Assembly: GCA_016281915.1 (NCBI GenBank)
Contig: JAEEJO010000037.1
Span: 37,332 to 101,331, forward strand
Origin: Clostridiales bacterium
GTDB taxonomy: Bacteria; Bacillota; Clostridia; Oscillospirales; UBA644
Reading direction: 5' to 3'
Length of the DNA: 64,000 bases
Position 1 is the first letter of the stretch, and every line of letters starts with the position of its first letter. The notes under the pieces were generated by a model, which saw only the letters and a list, made by a program, of their open reading frames with translations, searched no databases and was not told the origin of the DNA. The position numbers were made by a program, and so were the translations under genes. Shown here piece after piece: positions 35,708 to 45,309 of this stretch.

Positions 35708-38335
35708 TCAGCGAAGGTCCGAAAGGACTTTCAGGGTGTTTTCGAGAAGCGCCGTATAGGAGCGGCGTTTATTCTTTTCTTCTTCAACGACTTTTGCGGG
35801 AGCTTTTTCGACGAAACCGGGATTTGCAAGTTTTTTGTCTATACGGTCGATCTCGCCTTCGAGACGAGCCTTTTCTTTTTCAAGACGTGCGATTTCTTTT
35901 TCGATATCAACGAGCTGACCCATGGGAATATATGCTTTGGCGTCGGGGCTCAGTGCGGTCGCGGTGTTTTCAGTTACCGTGCCAGCGTTAACTTTGATAT
36001 CAGATGCGCCTGCGAGACGTTTGAGGAAATCAACGCAGCGTGTATACTCCTCGGGGTTTTCGGTTTCAATATACAGGCTTGTCTTTTTTGAAGCGGGAAC
36101 GTTCATATCAAGACGAAGCTGTCTTATATTCTTTATCAGCGCTTTTACGTTTTCCATCGCATCGGCATCGGAAGCAAAGACGAGTTTTTCATCGTATTCG
36201 GGATACGGAGCGATCACGAGAGCTTCGCCTTCGTGAGGCATCGTTTGCCAGATCTCCTCGGTTATGAACGGCATGAACGGATGCAGCAGCGCAAGTGTGC
36301 CGTTGATGACGTAGCAGAGAACGTTCTGTGCGGAGCGCTTCGTTTCTTCATTTGTGTTCGTTTCGAAAAGACGCGGTTTTACAAGCTCGATATACCAGTC
36401 GCAAAGATCGTCCCAGACGAAATCGTAAAGCTTCTGAGCTGCTATGCCAAGCTCGTATTTATCGAGATTTTCGCGGACTTCTCTGATGCAGGAATTGAAT
36501 TCGGTAAGAATCCATTTATCTTCTATCTCGAGTTTATCGGGTATAACCGCCTTATCGATATCAAGGTATGTGAGTGCAAAGCGAGCGGCATTCCATATCT
36601 TGTTTGCAAAATTTCTTGACGATTTTACTACCTCGTAATAAAAACGCATATCGTTTCCGGGTGAGTTACCGGTAACGAGAGTATATCTGAGAGCGTCTGC
36701 GCCGTATTCGTTGATAACTTCTATCGGGTCTATGCCGTTGCCGAGAGACTTAGACATTTTTCTGCCCTGAGAGTCTCTGATAAGTCCGTGGAAAAGAACG
36801 TGCTCAAACGGAGGCTTACCGGTATGTTCAAGACCGGAGAAGATCATTCTGGAAACCCAGAAGAAAATGATATCATATCCGGTAACAAGAACGGAAGTGG
36901 GATAGAAATAGTCAAGGTCTTCGGTTTTTTCGGGCCATCCGAGTGTTGAGAACGGCCAGAGTGCAGAAGAAAACCACGTGTCAAGAACGTCCTCGTCCTG
37001 ACGCATTTTTGTGCCGCACTTCGGGCAGACGTCGACATCTGTTTTCGATACGACCATTTCGCCGCACTTATCGCAGTAATATGCGGGGATACGGTGACCC
37101 CACCAGAGCTGACGGGAGATACACCAGTCGTGGACGTTGTCCATCCAGTTCATATATATCTTTTCAAGACGTTCGGGATGGAATTTGATGGTCTTGTTTG
37201 CAACTACCTCTTTTGCGGGTTTTGCAAGAGGCTCCATTTTAACAAACCACTGATCGGAGGTAAGCGGTTCAACCGTAGTTCCGCAGCGGTAGCACTGACC
37301 TACGTTGTGCGAATGATTTTCGACCTTTACGAGAAGACCGGCAACGTCAAGATCGTCTACTATGCGTTTTCTTGCCTCATAGCGGTCAAAGCCTTCGTAA
37401 ACGCCGCCGTTCGAGTTGATGGTGGCGTCGTCGTTCATCACGCGGATCTGCTGAAGGTTGTGGCGCTGACCGACAAGAAAGTCGTTCGGGTCATGGGCGG
37501 GGGTGATCTTTACGCAGCCCGTGCCGAATTCCTTATCGACGTATTCATCTGCTATTACGGGTATCTCTCTTCCGACAAGAGGAAGAACAAGTGTTTTGCC
37601 GACAAGGTGAGTATATCTTTTATCTTCCGGATTGACCGCAACGGCGGTATCGCCGAGTAAAGTTTCGGGTCTTGTAGTTGCAATAACAACATATTCGTTT
37701 TCTGCGCCCTTTACCGGATAGCGGATATGCCAGAAATGTCCGTCCTGCTCTTTATATTCAACTTCTGCGTCGGAAAGCGCCGTCTTGCAGTGGGGACACC
37801 AGTTTATGATCCTGTGTCCTCTGTAAATAAGGCCTTTGTTGTAAAGGTTAACGAATACTTCCTTTACCGCTTTCGAGCAGCCTTCATCCATCGTGAATCT
37901 TTCTCTTGACCAGTCGCATGAAGAACCGAGTTTTTTGAGCTGATTTATTATTCTGTTGCCGTATTGGTCTTTCCATGCCCAGACACGCTCAAGGAATTTT
38001 TCTCTGCCCAGATCGTAACGTGTAAGTCCTTCATTTTTGCGGAGAAATTCCTCAACCTTGATTTGAGTGGCTATACCTGCGTGGTCCGTACCGGGAAGCC
38101 AGAGCGTTTCGTAGCCGCACATACGTTTATAGCGCGTCAGTATATCCTGAAGCGTTTCGTCAAACGCGTGACCCATATGAAGCTGACCGGTGACGTTTGG
38201 CGGAGGTATAACTATCGTGAATGGCTTTTTTTCCTTGTTTACTTTTGCCTTGAAATATCCGTTGCTGACCCAGAAATCGTATATACGGTCTTCAACGTCT
38301 CGCGGATTATAATTTTTTTCGAGTTCTTTTTTCAT
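35708..38335 (-). CDS. valS: Valyl-tRNA synthetase
   Basis: 875 residues, class I. The HIGH motif is HMGH in [13 protein letters not shown], and KMSKS is in [17 protein letters not shown]1 editing domain, two Cys-rich knuckles (CYRC, CDKCGE...CPKCG) and a C-terminal coiled coil (about 805-870) that binds tRNA are present. No T-box leader precedes it; it follows tyrS after 27 nt. Confidence 0.98.
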   Translation of the reverse strand: MKKELEKNYNPRDVEDRIYDFWVSNGYFKAKVNKEKKPFTIVIPPPNVTGQLHMGHAFDETLQDILTRYKRMCGYETLWLPGTDHAGIATQIKVEEFLRKNEGLTRYDLGREKFLERVWAWKDQYGNRIINQLKKLGSSCDWSRERFTMDEGCSKAVKEVFVNLYNKGLIYRGHRIINWCPHCKTALSDAEVEYKEQDGHFWHIRYPVKGAENEYVVIATTRPETLLGDTAVAVNPEDKRYTHLVGKTLVLPLVGREIPVIADEYVDKEFGTGCVKITPAHDPNDFLVGQRHNLQQIRVMNDDATINSNGGVYEGFDRYEARKRIVDDLDVAGLLVKVENHSHNVGQCYRCGTTVEPLTSDQWFVKMEPLAKPAKEVVANKTIKFHPERLEKIYMNWMDNVHDWCISRQLWWGHRIPAYYCDKCGEMVVSKTDVDVCPKCGTKMRQDEDVLDTWFSSALWPFSTLGWPEKTEDLDYFYPTSVLVTGYDIIFFWVSRMIFSGLEHTGKPPFEHVLFHGLIRDSQGRKMSKSLGNGIDPIEVINEYGADALRYTLVTGNSPGNDMRFYYEVVKSSRNFANKIWNAARFALTYLDIDKAVIPDKLEIEDKWILTEFNSCIREVRENLDKYELGIAAQKLYDFVWDDLCDWYIELVKPRLFETNTNEETKRSAQNVLCYVINGTLALLHPFMPFITEEIWQTMPHEGEALVIAPYPEYDEKLVFASDADAMENVKALIKNIRQLRLDMNVPASKKTSLYIETENPEEYTRCVDFLKRLAGASDIKVNAGTVTENTATALSPDAKAYIPMGQLVDIEKEIARLEKEKARLEGEIDRIDKKLANPGFVEKAPAKVVEEEKNKRRSYTALLENTLKVLSDLR

Positions 38336-38362
38336 AGCTATGACCTTTTTCAGATAATATCA

Positions 38363-39583
38363 TTATTTAACGGTTATCTTAATGAATGATTTTTTGCCTT
38401 TTTTAACGATCGCACCGTTTATTTCGTCTTTTGAATACGTCATCGTAGCGTTTTCGACAAGCTTATCGGCTACGAAAATGCCTTTCTGATCTACAAGACG
38501 TCTTGCCTCTCCCTTTGAAGGCGCCTGTTTTGTTTTGACAAGGATATCCGCTATTGCGATCCTGCCTTCGGCATTGAAGTCCGCATCGGAAAGAACGACT
38601 TCGGGAGCGATCGCCGCAGCACCGCCTGAGAAGAGCGATCTTGCGGTCTGCTGCGCCTGCAAAGCCTCTTTATCGCCGTGAACGAGGGTTGTAAGCTCGT
38701 ATGCGAGTATCTCTTTTTTCACGTTGATCTTTTCGTCGGGCCAGGTTTCCATTTCATCGATCTGCTCGATGGGAAGGAACGTAAGCATGCGAAGACATTT
38801 CATTACGTCTGCATCGTCAACGTTTCTCCAATACTGATAAAAATCGTAGGGAGATGTCTTTTTAGGATCGAGCCATACGGCGTTTCCTGCGGTCTTGCCC
38901 ATCTTTTTACCCTGAGAGTCGGTAAGAAGCGTAATAGTCATGGCGTTTGCGTCTTTGCCGAGCTTACGGCGAATAAGCTCTGTTCCGCCAAGCATGTTAG
39001 ACCACTGATCATCGCCGCCGAACTGAAGATTGCAGCCGTAGTTTTTGAAGAGGTAGTAAAAATCGTATGACTGCATTATCATATAATTGAATTCAAGGAA
39101 TGAAAGACCTTTTTCCATTCTCTGCTTGTAGCATTCAGCGCGAAGCATATTGTTTACCGAGAAACAAGCGCCAACTTCACGAAGGAGCTCGATGTAGTTG
39201 AGGTTGAGAAGCCAGTCGGCATTGTTTATCATCATCGCCTTGTCTTCACCGAATTCGATAAACTTTTCCATCTGTCTTCTGAAGCATTCAGCGTTATGCT
39301 CTATATCTTCCTTTGTAAGCATTTTTCTCATGTCGGTCCGTCCGGAGGGGTCGCCTATCATGGTCGTTCCGCCGCCAATGAGAGCGATCGGAGTGTTGCC
39401 TGCCATCTGCAGACGTTTCATAAGCGTGAGCGCCATGAAATGACCTGCGGTAAGGCTGTCTGCCGTGCAGTCGAAACCGATATAGAATTTGGCTTTTCCG
39501 TTATTGACGAGTTGTTTTATCTCTTCCTCGTTTGTGACCTGAGCTATCAGTCCTCTTTTTTGAAGCTCTTCATAAATTTGCAT
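38363..39583 (-). CDS. tyrS: Tyrosyl-tRNA synthetase
   Basis: 406 residues, class I. The HIGH equivalent is AGHF in CTADSLTAGHFMAL, and the KMSKS loop reads KMGKT; QFGGDDQW forms the tyrosine site. A C-terminal S4 RNA-binding domain follows. A T-box is often found upstream in Firmicutes, but only 46 nt separate it from recN, so none fits here. Confidence 0.97.
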   Translation of the reverse strand: MQIYEELQKRGLIAQVTNEEEIKQLVNNGKAKFYIGFDCTADSLTAGHFMALTLMKRLQMAGNTPIALIGGGTTMIGDPSGRTDMRKMLTKEDIEHNAECFRRQMEKFIEFGEDKAMMINNADWLLNLNYIELLREVGACFSVNNMLRAECYKQRMEKGLSFLEFNYMIMQSYDFYYLFKNYGCNLQFGGDDQWSNMLGGTELIRRKLGKDANAMTITLLTDSQGKKMGKTAGNAVWLDPKKTSPYDFYQYWRNVDDADVMKCLRMLTFLPIEQIDEMETWPDEKINVKKEILAYELTTLVHGDKEALQAQQTARSLFSGGAAAIAPEVVLSDADFNAEGRIAIADILVKTKQAPSKGEARRLVDQKGIFVADKLVENATMTYSKDEINGAIVKKGKKSFIKITVK

Positions 39584-39629
39584 GTGTTTTCTCCTTCATC
39601 CCGTCGGAATTATCGAAATATATTGATTA

Positions 39630-41288
39630 TTATTCATTGTTGTCCGCTATCATTTCTCTTGCGGTCTGTAAAAGCGCGGGCGTGATGCTGTCTCCGCCCA
39701 TGATGCGCGCAAGTTCGTTTATTCTTTCTTCGCCCAGGACCGGCGTTACGGTGGTAAACGTCCGTCCGTCTCTGCTGTCTTTTGAAATAACAAGATGATT
39801 ATCGCCTTTTGCGGCTATCTGAGCGAGATGAGTAACTACCGTGACCTGTCCCGAGCGGGACATCTGTTTGAGCTTGACGGCTATTTTCTGCGCCGCGCGC
39901 CCGCTTACGCCTGTATCTATCTCGTCAAAAACGAGCATACCCTCTGTATTTTTTGAAAGGATATTCTTAACCGCAAGCATGATTCTGGAAAGTTCGCCGC
40001 CGGAAGCGATCGATGCAAGCGGGCGAAGATCTTCGCCGATATTGGCGGAAATAAGAAATTCCGCCTCGTCCGCGCCGTCTTTTTCCTGAGGCTTTTCTTT
40101 TATGGAAACGCAAAAACGCACTTTTGGCATATCAAGAAAAACAAGCTCTTCCGTAATTGCTTTTTCAAGACGCGTTGCGGCTGTTTTTCTTGTTGATGAG
40201 AGCTTTGCCGCCGCCTTGTCAAGCTCTGTCTGAGCAGCTTCAAGATCTTTTTGAAGCAGTTTTATCTTTTCATCCGAATACTCGATTTTTTCGAGTTCTT
40301 CCTTCGCGTTATCGAGGAATTCGAGCATTTCCGCAACGGAATTGCCGTATTTTCTGCGAAAACCTCTTATCATGTCAAGCCGTGACTCGACGCTTTCAAG
40401 CTCCGAGATATCGCTGTCGAGATTATCCGCATAATGCGAGATCTCATCGGATATATCGTCAAGCTCGGCAAAAACGTCGTTGAGGCGCTCTGAAAGCGCT
40501 GCGGCATCTTCGTCAAAACGGGAGATATACGAAAGCTCGTCAACGGCAGAGGATGCAAGATCTCTGGCGTTTGTTTCACCCGATGAAAGAGCTTCTTTTG
40601 CGGCGTAAAATCCGTTTATTACTTTCTCTCTGTTTGCAAGGGACAGTCTGCGTTTTTCAAGGATCTCGTCTTCCCCTGCCGTAAGGTTTGCGGCTTCGAG
40701 TTCATTTATCTGATAACGGAGGATATCCATTCGCATTGCCTTTTCACGGTCGTCCACGGAAAGAAGAGATATTTGTTTGCTTATATCTTTCACCTTCGTG
40801 AATTTTTCGTAATACTCTTTCCTCTGCGCGTCATTCTCCGCAAAAGAATCGAGATAGGAAAGATGTGTTGACGGGTCTGAAAGCGCGATATTATCGTGCT
40901 GACCGTGAATATTTATCAGATTTTTTCCGAGTTCGCGAAGCATTGAAACCGTGATCTGGCGGCCGTTGGCTCGCGCATATCCGTGACCGTCAACGGAAAT
41001 TTCCCGTGAGATGATCAGTTCACCGTCTTCAACGTCTATGCCGAAATCTTTCGCAGTTGCGAGGAGTGCGCCGTCTATATTTTCAAACGTTGCCGAGACG
41101 TATGCCTTTTTGCAGCCTGTTCTTATCACTTCTCTGCTTGTTCTTCCGCCTGTGATCATGTTTATTGCATCAATAACGATACTTTTGCCGGCGCCCGTTT
41201 CCCCGGTCAGGACATTGAGACCGGGTGTGAACGGTATATCAGCCGACTCTATGACGGCTATGTTTTCGATATGCAGCGAAGTAAACAT
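39630..41288 (-). CDS. recN: DNA repair ATPase RecN
   Basis: 552 residues of SMC-like architecture: Walker A TGETGAGKS at about 29-37, long coiled-coil arms in the middle, the ABC signature near LASIASGGELSRIMLA, and Walker B LVFDEIDTGVSG. It acts at double-strand breaks. It follows argR with 23 nt, the usual recN/argR pairing in Firmicutes. Confidence 0.97.
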   Translation of the reverse strand: MFTSLHIENIAVIESADIPFTPGLNVLTGETGAGKSIVIDAINMITGGRTSREVIRTGCKKAYVSATFENIDGALLATAKDFGIDVEDGELIISREISVDGHGYARANGRQITVSMLRELGKNLINIHGQHDNIALSDPSTHLSYLDSFAENDAQRKEYYEKFTKVKDISKQISLLSVDDREKAMRMDILRYQINELEAANLTAGEDEILEKRRLSLANREKVINGFYAAKEALSSGETNARDLASSAVDELSYISRFDEDAAALSERLNDVFAELDDISDEISHYADNLDSDISELESVESRLDMIRGFRRKYGNSVAEMLEFLDNAKEELEKIEYSDEKIKLLQKDLEAAQTELDKAAAKLSSTRKTAATRLEKAITEELVFLDMPKVRFCVSIKEKPQEKDGADEAEFLISANIGEDLRPLASIASGGELSRIMLAVKNILSKNTEGMLVFDEIDTGVSGRAAQKIAVKLKQMSRSGQVTVVTHLAQIAAKGDNHLVISKDSRDGRTFTTVTPVLGEERINELARIMGGDSITPALLQTAREMIADNNE

Positions 41289-41311
41289 TTTTTATCCTTC
41301 CGTCAGGTAAA

Positions 41312-41779
41312 TCAGATACTGAGTGTTTCTTTTATGTTGTCAACGATCTTCTTTGATACGGAATTATCTCGTGTGGCAAGGAAAATGGTGTCATCTCCGG
41401 CAATGGAACCGATAACGCCTTCTCTTTCAAGAGAGTCTATCGCAGCGCATACTCCCTGAGCCATACCCGAATAACATTTAACTACAACGAGATTCTGAGC
41501 CTGCTCGACAGAAATTATGCCTTCCCTGATGATTCCGAGGAATTTGGATGGAAGCAGCGGCTGAGACTGCGTTGTTTTGGACGGCAGGGCGTATCTGTAT
41601 CTGTTTTCGCTTGTGAGTATTTTGACAAGCTGGAGCTCTTTGATATCTCTTGATACGGTTGCCTGGGTTGCCGTGAAGCCTTCTTTGTTAAGCCTTGCGG
41701 TAAGCTCGTCCTGCGTTTCAATCGGCTCATTGCGGACGATCTCAATTATCTTTGAGTGTCTTCTGCTTTTCTGTTTCAT
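41312..41779 (-). CDS. argR: Arginine repressor ArgR/AhrC
   Basis: 155 residues. A winged-helix N-terminal domain (about 1-70, KIIEIVRNEPIETQDELTARL, TQATVSRDIKEL) and a C-terminal oligomerisation/arginine-binding domain (QNLVVVKCYSGMAQGVCAAID, GSIAGDDTIFL). It represses arginine biosynthesis when arginine is bound. It lies between nadK and recN as in the standard cluster. Confidence 0.96.
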   Translation of the reverse strand: MKQKSRRHSKIIEIVRNEPIETQDELTARLNKEGFTATQATVSRDIKELQLVKILTSENRYRYALPSKTTQSQPLLPSKFLGIIREGIISVEQAQNLVVVKCYSGMAQGVCAAIDSLEREGVIGSIAGDDTIFLATRDNSVSKKIVDNIKETLSI

Positions 41780-41791
41780 ATGATCTGTTCC

Positions 41792-42601
41792 TTAATGTAT
41801 TTTTTTTGAAAGGATATTATAAAACGAGTTGGGGTTGAAACGTATAAGTTTCAGGGTGTAAGGTGACCTTGAGATTGTAACTGATGTTTTATAGGGAAGA
41901 ACGATGCCGTCTCCTCCGTCCGCATAAAGTCTGACGGGATCTTTATCCCGCGAAGAGCCCGTCACGGAAAGGACAGCAGTTTCGTTGAAAATAACCGGTC
42001 TGGAGCTCAGAGTATGGGCGCATATGGGAGTAACTATCACTGCCCGAAGAGCAGGGTCTGTGACCGGTCCGCCGGCAGAGAGGGAATATGCCGTAGAGCC
42101 TGTGGGAGTTGCGAAAATAATACCGTCCGCGCGATAGTGAGCGATATCGAAGCCGTCGCAATTAAGGCTGAAATCGGTTAGTTTGAGAACGGAATCATGC
42201 GTAACGACGATATCGTTGAGCGCGTAAAAATCGAGCTTTTTATCTGGGAACGAAACGCTTGCTTTGAGCATCATTCTGTCTTCAACGATAAAATCCCCTG
42301 TCACGAGGCGGGAAATATCGGAGATATCTTCAGATTCAAGGCATGCAAGATAGCCGAGGTTGCCCTTGTTTACGCCCGCGACGGGACATCCTGCTTTTGC
42401 GGCTGTATGCGCGATGGCAAGGATAGTGCCGTCACCGCCTACGGTGACAACGGCGCTGCAATCGTTTAAGGCGGAAGCAAGGTTTGCGGGAGATGAAACG
42501 ACTGTGCATTCTGCGCCATGGGAAGACAGACATGAAACGATCTTTTCGGTGGCGGAAAAATCGCTGTCACGGTCTTTGTTTGTCATAACTGCGAATTTCA
42601 T
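41792..42601 (-). CDS. nadK: NAD kinase
   Basis: Start at ATG 42601 (CGGGAG upstream at proper spacing; the frame extending to 42694 overlaps tlyA). 269 residues. VGGDGT is the kinase signature, followed by GVNKGNLGYLA and PTGSTAYSLSAGGP. It phosphorylates NAD to NADP. It lies 17 nt after tlyA. Confidence 0.95.
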   Translation of the reverse strand: MKFAVMTNKDRDSDFSATEKIVSCLSSHGAECTVVSSPANLASALNDCSAVVTVGGDGTILAIAHTAAKAGCPVAGVNKGNLGYLACLESEDISDISRLVTGDFIVEDRMMLKASVSFPDKKLDFYALNDIVVTHDSVLKLTDFSLNCDGFDIAHYRADGIIFATPTGSTAYSLSAGGPVTDPALRAVIVTPICAHTLSSRPVIFNETAVLSVTGSSRDKDPVRLYADGGDGIVLPYKTSVTISRSPYTLKLIRFNPNSFYNILSKKIH

Positions 42602-42618
42602 ATGCATATCTCCCGTTT

Positions 42619-43341
42619 TCAGTTCCTGTTTTTCGGTCTTAAATGAAAAAGGAACTCTTTGTTGCCGTCTCCGCCGAGAATCGGCGATAGACATGAAGAA
42701 ATAATCTCAAAGCCTTCGTTTTCGGCAAAAGCGGTAAAGTCAGAAAGAAGCTTTTTATGGACGGTTTCGTCTTTTATTACACCGTTTTTCACTTTTCTGC
42801 CGTATTCAAACTGCGGCTTGAAAAGACAAATGATTTCACAAGAGGGCGAAGCAAACTTCAGCATGTGAGGCAAGACGAGCTTAAGTGAAATAAACGACAC
42901 GTCGCAGGTGATAATATCAACTTTGCCTACGGTATCGCACGAAAGAGAATTTATATGCGTGCCCTCAAGGTCGACGACACGGGGGTCGTTTTTGATCTTA
43001 TTATCAAGCTGACCGTGTCCGACGTCGCATGCATATACTTTTTTTGCGCCGTTCTGCAAAAGGCAGTCGGTAAATCCGCCCGTAGAGGCGCCGATATCGA
43101 GTGCGTTGCAGTCTTTCACGGAAATATCGAACTCGGCGAGCGCGCGCTCAAGCTTAAGTCCTCCCCTGCTGACGTAGCGAAGGGAATCGTTGACGATGAC
43201 GCTTTCTGTTCCGGCCACCTCTGCTCCCGCCTTTGTGACGGGCATTCCGTTGACCGAGACATCGCCGTTTTTAATGAGCGTTCTCGCGTATTCTCTGCTT
43301 TTCAGCGAAAATGCTTCGTAAATATATAAATCAAGACGCAT
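42619..43341 (-). CDS. tlyA: TlyA-family S4/FtsJ rRNA methyltransferase
   Basis: 240 residues. An S4 RNA-binding domain at 1 to about 62 (MRLDLYIYEAFSLKSREYAR) is followed by an FtsJ-like methyltransferase with DIGASTGGFTDCLLQNGA as the SAM site and CDVSFISLKLVLPH. The family 2'-O-methylates rRNA in mycobacteria; it was first named as a haemolysin. Its start codon shares one base with the stop of the upstream oapA-like gene (TAATG). Confidence 0.95.
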   Translation of the reverse strand: MRLDLYIYEAFSLKSREYARTLIKNGDVSVNGMPVTKAGAEVAGTESVIVNDSLRYVSRGGLKLERALAEFDISVKDCNALDIGASTGGFTDCLLQNGAKKVYACDVGHGQLDNKIKNDPRVVDLEGTHINSLSCDTVGKVDIITCDVSFISLKLVLPHMLKFASPSCEIICLFKPQFEYGRKVKNGVIKDETVHKKLLSDFTAFAENEGFEIISSCLSPILGGDGNKEFLFHLRPKNRN

Positions 43342-44009
43342 TATTTTTTCTTTTTCGAGTCTGTAATGCGTTCGGGGACAAAGAAGCAGATCACGCGTGA
43401 GATGGCGTAGATGATCTTGTCGCCGAATGCAACAGCTATGTTTTTGCCGATCGCTTTAAGACCGACGGTAAGCGACGCGGTAATGGCTGTGAATATAAAT
43501 ACGCTAATAAAAGAATTAAATGAAAACAGTTCGGAAAATTTCAGCGCGAGCACAGAGCATGTCGTTCCGCTGATGACGCCGCATATATCGCCTATTACGT
43601 CATTGCAGAAATTTGAGACAGCCGGAGCTTTGGCGATAAGCGCGAGAGCGGTTCTTGCGCCCTTGACCTTCTTTGCCGCCATGGAGTTGAAGGTTTTGTT
43701 TTCTACCGCCATTACCGCAGTGCCTACGGTATCAAATACAACGCCGAGAACGATAAAAAAAACAAGGACAAAAAACGCGACTATGATATTGACGTCTGCA
43801 AGAACGCTTTCAGAAAGATAAGACATTCCGAACGAGATAACAAACGTGAGCGCCAGGATCTTAAGAGCCCAGCTCCAGTTGACGATACGTTTTTTTCTGT
43901 CTTTTTCTTTGGGTTTTTGTTTTTCAGCAGCAGATTCCTTTTTATCCCCTGCATCGGGGATGTTATCGTCGATCTGCTGCGACGATCGGGGTTTACCGTC
44001 CGATTCCAT
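43341..44009 (-). CDS. oapA: OapA-like membrane protein (probable OLE RNA partner)
   Basis: Start set at ATG 44009 after AAAGGA. 222 residues: a charged cytosolic N-terminus (1 to about 45, Lys/Glu-rich), then four hydrophobic segments (about 49-69, 77-105, 141-162, 168-190) and a short basic tail ending KKKK. It is immediately downstream of the large RNA region and upstream of tlyA, the position of oapA in OLE-bearing Firmicutes. The second segment, with VVFDTVGTAVMAVENKTF, has the flavour of DUF21/CorB magnesium transporters, a resemblance reported for OapA. The identification rests on gene order and topology. Confidence 0.75.
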   Translation of the reverse strand: MESDGKPRSSQQIDDNIPDAGDKKESAAEKQKPKEKDRKKRIVNWSWALKILALTFVISFGMSYLSESVLADVNIIVAFFVLVFFIVLGVVFDTVGTAVMAVENKTFNSMAAKKVKGARTALALIAKAPAVSNFCNDVIGDICGVISGTTCSVLALKFSELFSFNSFISVFIFTAITASLTVGLKAIGKNIAVAFGDKIIYAISRVICFFVPERITDSKKKK

Positions 44010-44119
44010 ACTTTTCCTTTCATTTGCAATTGCTGAAAAATACAATTAATCTGCCGCAAATCCGACATGATCGGAACCGCGACAGATGGTTTCAAAAAAA
44101 GTGATGATAACATTCAAAG

Positions 44120-44732
44120 TAAATCTTACGTCTTAGGTCAAGTAGGTTTCCCCGGGAGCTTCCTTCCGTCGCCGTGAAGGAGGTTTCCCTTTAAAGCTCG
44201 AGGCACAGCGTCGCCGCCTGTGCGACTTGATTGCCACTCAGCACGTACTGCAATCCTTTGAATGCAGAAAATTAATCTCTCAGCCTAGAAGTTTTCCTTG
44301 ACCTGATCAACAAAGGCTCTTAGTCTCTTTTGCAGCCTCGGTTTCAAACGCAAAAAGCTATGAACCACGGCCATGGTCCACAGCCCGGCCGAAATCCGCC
44401 GAGCCCACTCAAGACAGGCTACAACTGCATACAGCGCGTTTTTACTGCTTTGACGAAAACGCACCGCCTTGCAGGTTTAATCCTGAACCGTAGCTTTTCT
44501 GTATTGAAAGCCACGCGAGCAGGTCTCCGAAGACGACGGGACGCTTGCGCATGCCGTTGCGGGCGCCCGGCTACCCCAAGCGCTTATTCTTGAGGGAATA
44601 AGAGCTTCCTTCCAGCACTCACCCCAGACTGGGCGTAAGAAGCAAGCACAAGAAGTTTCACAGATATGCCCTTCGGTGGATTTTTAGGCCCACCCTGGTA
44701 GCCTGATGATCGGACTAGGATACTGTATCATC
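44120..44732 (-). ncRNA. ole: OLE RNA (ornate large extremophilic RNA), probable
   Basis: About 0.8 kb (44010-44831) holds no credible ORF but is rich in paired elements on the minus strand. Examples are a GGTGG/CCACC helix near the 5' end; a 7-bp CTTATTC/GAATAAG hairpin; an 11-bp GCTGTGGACCA/TGGTTCATAGC hairpin with two G-U pairs; GCACAG/CTGTGC; and a GGG...CCC domain near the 3' end. It has its own consensus promoter, is about 610 nt long, and lies between DUF212 and an OapA-like gene in the ispA/tlyA/recN cluster, exactly the known OLE context. OLE RNA forms a membrane ribonucleoprotein involved in alcohol, cold and magnesium stress tolerance in Halalkalibacterium. Ends are approximate. 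RNase P RNA and tmRNA motifs are absent. Confidence 0.82.
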
Positions 44733-44738
44733 TTTATG

Positions 44739-44767
44739 ATTATATCATACTTATTCATTTTTTTCAA
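44739..44767 (-). promoter_or_regulatory. Promoter of the OLE RNA / oapA unit
   Basis: Minus strand: -35 TTGAAA (44767-44762), a 17-nt spacer, -10 TATAAT (44744-44739). The predicted start near 44732 fits the large RNA. It also provides a second entry point into oapA-tlyA-nadK-argR-recN. Confidence 0.85.
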
Positions 44768-44831
44768 GTGGTTTTGCATAAAATATTGCATAGTTCACTT
44801 TTATGTAATACTTTATAATATATTTGATAAG

Positions 44832-45287
44832 TTATGCAATAAAGACTGCGCGGTAGATAAGAGCGATCGCCAGACCGAGTAGGCAACCGAAAAAAATCTC
44901 GATTTTTGTATGTCCCATAAGTTCCTTGAAGAGTTTTTCCCGCTCTACGCGTTCGTCGATCCTGATTATCTGATTTATGATCTTTGCCTGCTCTCCGACC
45001 GCATAGCGGACGTTGGCGGCATCGTAAGTGGTAACGAACCAGAAAACCGCTGCTATGGCAAATTCCGTGGAAGCGACGCCGTGGATCAGCAGCACCATTG
45101 TAAGGAGAGACGTGACGAGAGAACTGTGGCTCGACGGCATACCTCCCGATCCGAAAAACCTGTCGATAAGGATTTTTTTTGCGCGCACGGATTCTATTAT
45201 GCCCTTGATCAACTGTGCAAAAAACCATGCAAGGACAGCGGTATTGAGAATATGGTTTGAGAAAATCAATTTGATGAATTCAGTCAT
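44832..45287 (-). CDS. Divergent PAP2-family (DUF212) membrane protein
   Basis: 151 residues with about four hydrophobic segments. GGMPSSHSS matches the acid-phosphatase-like motif of the divergent PAP2 (YuiD) family, and TTYDAANVRYAVGEQA is its second hallmark. It is often the neighbour of OLE RNA and ispA. Phosphatase activity on a membrane lipid pyrophosphate is plausible beside ispA but unproven for the family. Confidence 0.9.
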   Translation of the reverse strand: MTEFIKLIFSNHILNTAVLAWFFAQLIKGIIESVRAKKILIDRFFGSGGMPSSHSSLVTSLLTMVLLIHGVASTEFAIAAVFWFVTTYDAANVRYAVGEQAKIINQIIRIDERVEREKLFKELMGHTKIEIFFGCLLGLAIALIYRAVFIA

Positions 45288-45309
45288 AAATACTCAACTC
45301 TTTTCGGTT

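Noticed and set aside
35214..35759. A long plus-strand frame opposite the aldo/keto reductase gene
   Set aside because: It is antisense to a clear AKR coding sequence and has unnatural composition; a shadow.
39584..39629. A T-box leader upstream of tyrS
   Set aside because: The gap to recN is only 46 nt, too short for a T-box.
44330..44593. An open frame of 87 codons on the plus strand within the OLE region
   Set aside because: No ribosome binding site, improbable composition and it lies across structured RNA; treated as chance.
44120..44732. Possibility that the large RNA is RNase P RNA, tmRNA or a group II intron
   Set aside because: I see none of the RNase P core sequences, no tmRNA tRNA-like ends and no domain V hairpin, and the gene context is that of OLE.
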